From: Apostichopus japonicus
Taxonomy: Eukaryota; Echinodermata; Holothuroidea; Aspidochirotida; Stichopodidae
Length of the DNA stretch: 64,000 nt
Direction of reading: 5' to 3'
Assembly: GCF_037975245.1 (NCBI RefSeq)
Contig: NC_092566.1
Span: 6,698,001 to 6,762,000, forward strand
The notes below the pieces were generated by a model. That model was not told the DNA's origin. It did not search any database and was given only the letters and a program-made list of their open reading frames with translations. This document shows, in pieces, positions 59,060 to 64,000 of the stretch (position 1 is the first letter of the stretch; each line of letters starts with the position of its first letter). The translations under genes were made by a program, and so were the position numbers.

Positions 59060-59740
59060 CTAAAAGCCCTTGAGATCTCTCTGTGGAAATGTGCATGTAC
59101 GACAGTGTCACAGCGCACTAAAAAGATAAGGGCCACCTCTTTAAGGGCCAGTCCATCATCTTTTGTAAAAGCAATATTTCTTTTCAAGATAAGTCACCCA
59201 AGACTAGAGACTATAATTGACATGAAAAACCAAACAACTTGATCCACTCACAACCCCAACAACCGGTGTCCTTACTGAGGCTGTCACCATTAGATCATAG
59301 ATGGTATTGATCAAGTGGGGAATCACAAGTTCTACCATAGAGCAAATTCTAAGTCCTTGAGATCTCTCTGTGGAAATTGTGCATGCATTCAAGTATACTA
59401 AAAGATATAAGAGCTAGATCGTATTGTGTGCAATTGTCTGCCTTGAAAGCATTCATTAGTTTTGAAGAAAAATCAAGAGAAACTAGGAGAAATTTGCTTT
59501 AAGAACGTCACTTAAGGGTCAAGATATAGCACCTGGACACGAAAACCAAACAACCTGATCCACTCACAACCCCCAATCCCCCCCCCAATTCCCCCTTACA
59601 TCGAGACAGTAACCGTTTGATTATGATGGGTGTAACATCTAGTGTGGGGGGTATGGGGTATCACTAGTCCCTTTGAAAGACAAAACAGTAGAAAGTTTAG
59701 ATCTCTATGGAAGATGGGTGAGGGATCTAAGTTCTGTATT
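59060..59740. repeat. Diverged tandem triplication, about 290-340 bp
   Basis: CTTGAGATCTCTCTGTGGAA occurs at 59069 and 59356, and a decayed TTTAGATCTCTATGGAAGA at about 59696. AACCAAACAACTTGATCCAC and the following TCACAACCCC occur at 59228 and again at 59545. TTAGATCATAGATGG pairs with TTTGATTATGATGGG. Confidence 0.8.
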
Positions 59741-61388
59741 TTGTTGTATCTGAAAGGAACAGATACTACACATGACCGTAGCAATATCTTACACTCAATG
59801 ATTACACGGCATGTGCTTCTCTGTACTGTACATACAGCTCTGAAGAGTCCATAGATCCTGATTAAAGCTGGAGATCAATTTGAATGTATGTTCATGTGTA
59901 GTGGCATTATACACCATTTAGCTAATTTAAAGGATCAATTTCCACTGCAACCCTTAGACCTCAAATTTCCAGAAAAAGAAATAATAATAATAGTGATAAT
60001 CATTCAAGTGCCTGTACTGTCATATCAACGCAACAATTAGGTCCGGACGCAAGAGGTGATGTCATCATCACTTCAGTATTATATCATTTCTTGCATTTTT
60101 TTTTAGTTACAGAGATTATCTTCCATAAAAAAAATGATTCCATAGCAATGCAGAACTAAGTTGTATATTGACGTTGATGTCAAGTTTCACTTTGAAACTA
60201 AGTAAGAATTAAGTATGTGTACTTAGTCAACAAAACAGAAATGATCGGTACAACACTGATTTTGAACGAACTTTTTTGTGGGCAAAGGAAGATGTTTGGA
60301 AGCATGCATACAATATATGAAAAGTGCATTTAAGACAGACAAGTTTGCAAAATTACTCAAGTTTTTTTAATGGATTAATTTTAAATAATTTAGTTATTAA
60401 TTAAATGTGGTGAAAACAGATCCTGGGTCTTTTAGTTCAAATCGGTTCTGGTTCTGAGTGATCACTGTTTGGCATAAGACATAAATACAGAACCTTCAAT
60501 GCATCTCACTTTCCCAGTCACCGTTGACATAAATTTGACACACATTAAAGATTAAAACGGCTTCTTTTTTTGGGGCAAACCTACCAAGTACAGCATATTA
60601 CTCACGATACAATTGCAATTTTTGATCGTACTGAAAGATCTGCCTGTTCAGTACAAGACTTTCTCATCTGATCGAGATGTCTTTCGTTGATAACCCTATG
60701 CATTAGATTCAATTCCTGACATTTCATGACCTAAACACTTTCCATAGTACTATTGTATTCATTCATCTCATACAAAATTCAAAACTTCACACAGTTTTTC
60801 AAGTTTTTATTTCTTCGTTTCATCGCCTGACTGTAACGAATCTAACAAGCTATTTGTTGTGGGATATATATGTAGTATTGACACGATATTGCAAATTGAC
60901 AACAATCGACTGAAGTATTGATAGCTGGCTGCCTCACTGGTAGGATGAATATATCGACAGAAAGGAAACAAGTAGTTTCAAATTGTTGTCTCGTTGTCGT
61001 TGTTGTTGTTGTTGTTGATTTTGTTTTTAACCTGCTTTTGTTTGTTTGTTTTGATTATAATTTAAACCACACTGCTTACTTAAAGTCTGTCACCACTCTT
61101 TAACTTAAACGTGGAAAAAAACATATGGAACGAGGTTACCCTTGACGATACCAGAGGCTTCAATTGGAAAATGAACACTTGCAAACTTGCACCTGATCGA
61201 CACTTCCAAAGACTTTGAACTGGCAAACAGAGAATATATCAATCACACTTATAGACAGCATACACGATGCTGGGCAATGATTTCTTGATTGCAGAATCTA
61301 TTGACGGTTGAATATGAAGAGATAACTAAGTAAATACTCAGACAAAATGATAATTCTAAAGTAAACAAACAGCCCACACCCTGGTCTC
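59741..61388. other. Unannotated AT-rich DNA
   Basis: No gene recognised. A (GTT)n run lies at 60988-61016. Confidence 0.5.
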
Positions 61389-61392
61389 TTAA

Positions 61393-61634
61393 AGGTAGGC
61401 TGTATTGGCACCAAATATGCTAGATATTCGAATATGGTCACCTTTGGTAAAATTCTTAAACTGTTCTCATTACAACCTTCAAGGAAATTTTCCTCACTGG
61501 GACATTCAGTCATCTTGTGTGTTCCTTAAAAATGTCTGAGAACAATTCGAAGAGTAAAGATATCCAGGAAAGTACTTTTTGAAAACTTCTAGCAATTATG
61601 GCGTGCTATAATTTGGGGCCTATACTGACTACCT
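61393..61634. mobile_element. TTAA-target MITE, family B, 242 bp
   Basis: TTAA at 61389-61392 and 61635-61638 flank AGGTAGGCTGTATTGGCACC at the left. The inverse of the right end is AGGTAGTCAGTATAGGCCCC. The match runs on through CAAAT, about 25 bp with four or five mismatches. Unrelated in sequence to family A. Non-coding. Confidence 0.8.
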
Positions 61635-61753
61635 TTAACTTTCAAGACTACTTGTAGCAGACTATCCACGTTGCAATAAACTGGACATAATTGTGCACTT
61701 CTGTGCGTCTGTTATGTAAAGACATTCGATACCTACTGTACAGTACAGTAGAT

Positions 61754-62210
61754 ATTATAAAACTTACTGGTTTATATATTTACGAGTGACCCACTTACCT
61801 GTCTCCCCACAACCTAAGCACCGCATTCTACCGTGTCTAGTATGCCCTGGTAATCTTTTAACACTGTACACCCTCACTGACCCTAGTGACCTCCTTCATT
61901 TTAAAAACAGCCCCCAAAAACACCCTTCCCTACAAGAAAAGGATACTTATCAGGCTGGAAAAGATGTTGGAAGTCTAGAACTCCTGTCAGGAAACTTCTA
62001 GGTATAATAATCCAAGGTATCCGGGCAAATTTCGGCGAAAATTTTTCCCAATCCGAAAACACTATGAGACACTTTGGTGGTAGAAAAATGAAGGAGGTCA
62101 CTAGGGTCAGTGAGGGTGTACAGTGTTAAAAGATTACCAGGGCATACTAGACACGGTAGAATGCGGTGCTTAGGTTGTGGGGAGACAGGTAAGTGGGGAA
62201 CGAAGTAAAT
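61754..62210 (+). mobile_element. Foldback element, reference copy (F10)
   Basis: It starts ATTATAAAACTTACTGG and ends GTGGGGAACGAAGTAAAT. The left arm (61778-61905) and right arm (62083-62210) are near-perfect inverse copies of about 125 bp. They contain CCCACTTACCTGTCTCCCCA, GCACCGCATTCTACCGTGTC, CCCTGGTAATCTTTTAACAC and TGTACACCCTCACTGACCC. The 24 bp outside the left arm (to TTTATAT) have no mirror on the right. An internal spacer of about 180 bp separates the arms. No coding capacity; no clear target duplication. Confidence 0.92.
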
Positions 62211-63548
62211 CTAGATTCTGCACCATTTAACAGCAACCAAGTGTAACCAAAGAAAACTCAGGAAATATAGCATACAATACACAATATCTTACCAGCATAC
62301 AGTATATGCAATGCTTTAGTTTTCTCTAAATTTTCAGTTTGAAGCTATAGCTGGCCAGGTGGGACAGAAAGTAATCTTGGAATTTCCAGGTCTGTTTCTA
62401 TTTCATATCGAAAGCATTGGGGACTGAGTATAGATGTGGGCAATGCAGGCTCATGTGATATTTAAATATCTAGCTCTTGATCAACTTTTGGACGCTATAC
62501 AGTACTTAGGTATATCTATACAAGGTAGAAAATACATGTACATACAGTATTAAATGTGATTAATATTACTTTATCTGAGAACGGTTGTAAATGTTGGTAA
62601 TTGATTGATCAATTATTTGTTCAGTAATCTTTCTTGTAAAGGGGAAAAAGAGAAGCCTAGGGGTTGAATAAGTTGGATCTGCTACAGCCTAAATGTAGGT
62701 TCAATGGTAAAACTTACCGACCAAACACAAAATAGAGCACTAAACAATAGCTGTGCTACCCAGCAAATGTGTCTAAACCTTCACCTCGACCAGTGAACTG
62801 ACCATGCAAGTCATAGGATGTGGCATCCATAAATGTAAGATACACTTCCCATCATACAATATAAACCCATTTCTTTATATGTCAAGTAGACAAGTACTAT
62901 ATATAGATCTACTTCCCACCTGTTGTGAATAACCTTCCCTGGAATCACCAATAAAACTCAATCCCCAAACTTTGACCCTTCAAGCTAGGGCTACACAACT
63001 GAATACGCACATGTGCAGTATATAGAGACCTTTATGGGTTAATACTGCAGTCATATTGTCTCAATCAATGGTGAGCTTTCCATTGTACAGCTCCTGTATT
63101 AAAGCCCTTACCTTAATACAGTAAATACATCATTTTATTTGGCTGCACTGCCCAGTTTGTATATAGACTAACTTCTGTGATCTAGGTTGCAAGCATTGTC
63201 CATGATGTGAACTACCTACCTGTCTGTACACTCTATAGGTGCTGTGATTTTCCATTCACAACTGTATATATACCTTATAACAGTAAAACTGCACTGTGCC
63301 AGCATATCTTCATAGACTGTTTACTTAAAGGGAAAGATAGGCCATCTGTTTTCTTTGTGACACTGATCTATAACGTTACTGTACATACAGACTATATAGG
63401 GAGAAAGGAACCAGTGTATGACTGTATACTGGGCTACTGTATTTAACCAGTCATACAGTACTACTGCCCTGGATGTATATAGACCCAGGCACTAACATTG
63501 AACAAGAACTGAACAATTGACCAGTATAGTAGTATAACTGCTGTTACT
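62211..63548. other. Unannotated AT-rich DNA
   Basis: No gene recognised. Several frames of 60-80 codons, none with a domain. Confidence 0.5.
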
Positions 63549-63549
63549 G

Positions 63550-63550
<1 letters not shown>

Positions 63551-63607
<57 letters not shown>
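63551..63607. repeat. (TA)n microsatellite
   Basis: About 28 uninterrupted TA units. Confidence 0.97.
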
Positions 63608-63610
<3 letters not shown>

Positions 63611-63844
63611 GTACTTATATTTAAGCTGCATGTAATATGTTAATAAACTACTGGAAAACTGTGTATCACTACTACCTGTGAGCCACCTTGCATGCTATCT
63701 GCACTGGTCACTAAATAATACAGTGGAATTATATACTGTAGTGCCAAATTCCGAAACAAATAGCCGCTGCTGTAGTCGTAATAAAAAATTTAAATAACTT
63801 GTAAAGAAATGAGTCTTTAGTGAAACCTTAAACGTACATATATT

Positions 63845-63955
63845 CATTGTTTCCTGTAAAGCCCACTGCGACCGTCTGTGTAATGCGCTATTTAAATAAG
63901 TATTATGATTATTATTAATATTCTTATTATTACTATTATTCTTATTCTTAAATTT
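63845..63955 (+). mobile_element. LINE-like 3' tail
   Basis: TGTAAAGCCCACTGCGACC, GTGTAATGCGCTATTTAAAT and then ATT-type repeats have the same layout (GTAAAGC, GCGCTAT, ATT tail) as the CR1/L2-like LINE ends in this window, but a different sequence. No coding part can be read upstream. Confidence 0.5.
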
Positions 63956-64000
63956 CTTATTACGTATTCAGTATTGAGTTAATTTACACTAATTAGTAAT

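Noticed and set aside
1-64000. CRISPR arrays, bacterial operons, phage or plasmid features
   Set aside because: Coding density, repeat types and splice- and retroelement-like features are eukaryotic. The 22-bp array at 58.3 kb has no spacers and is a minisatellite.

Overview
This window looks like AT-rich, gene-poor nuclear DNA of a metazoan. It holds no long open reading frame, no operon-like packing, no rRNA and no CRISPR, but it is dense in tandem repeats and degraded transposable elements. The mix of LINE 3' ends encoding a CR1/L2-type reverse-transcriptase C-terminus, a Kolobok-type DNA transposon with a THAP domain, hAT and TTAA-target MITEs and tRNA-derived SINEs suggests a marine invertebrate. 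An echinoderm (possibly a sea cucumber) is my best guess, but that is inference only.

Left part (1-15 kb): a 230-bp tandem array (about 1.86-2.77 kb); a palindromic CAGTA/TACTG satellite (4.74-5.17 kb); two copies of a TTAA-flanked MITE, one inserted into one arm of a local duplication so that the other arm preserves a near-empty site (7.4-8.1 kb); a tRNA-derived SINE (6.92-7.2 kb); a 1.84-kb Kolobok-like element with TTAA target duplications, roughly 230-bp inverted termini and a THAP-domain N-terminus (9.80-11.64 kb); and a second TTAA element with a tandemly duplicated left end (13.2-14.3 kb). Just beyond that is a possible small first exon on the minus strand (14.37-14.46 kb).

Middle (15-44 kb): mostly featureless AT-rich DNA with a 5'-truncated LINE (21.43-21.96 kb), a third TTAA MITE, SINEs at 25.91 and 42.10 kb, an (AG)-rich tract at 30.74-31.10 kb, an hAT MITE with an exact 8-bp target duplication (39.63 kb), a minus-strand LINE end (41.2 kb) and a 54-bp GATC-rich tandem repeat (43.2 kb).

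Right part (44-64 kb): two candidate long members of a foldback family. The larger (47.58-50.35 kb) encloses a C+G-rich, CCGG-rich repeat block and three NFI-type palindromes. Further copies of the TTAA MITE (47.0, 51.7 kb) and an hAT MITE (51.27 kb) follow. Then come a LINE tail inside a tandem array (55.7 kb), a 22-bp minisatellite of nearly 30 units (58.34-59.0 kb) followed by a triplicated segment, a small TTAA MITE (61.39 kb), and a clean 457-bp foldback element (61.75-62.21 kb).

No complete host protein-coding gene can be supported. The only protein signals I trust are transposon-derived: the THAP start and the LINE C-termini. A few short exon-like stretches are flagged with low confidence.
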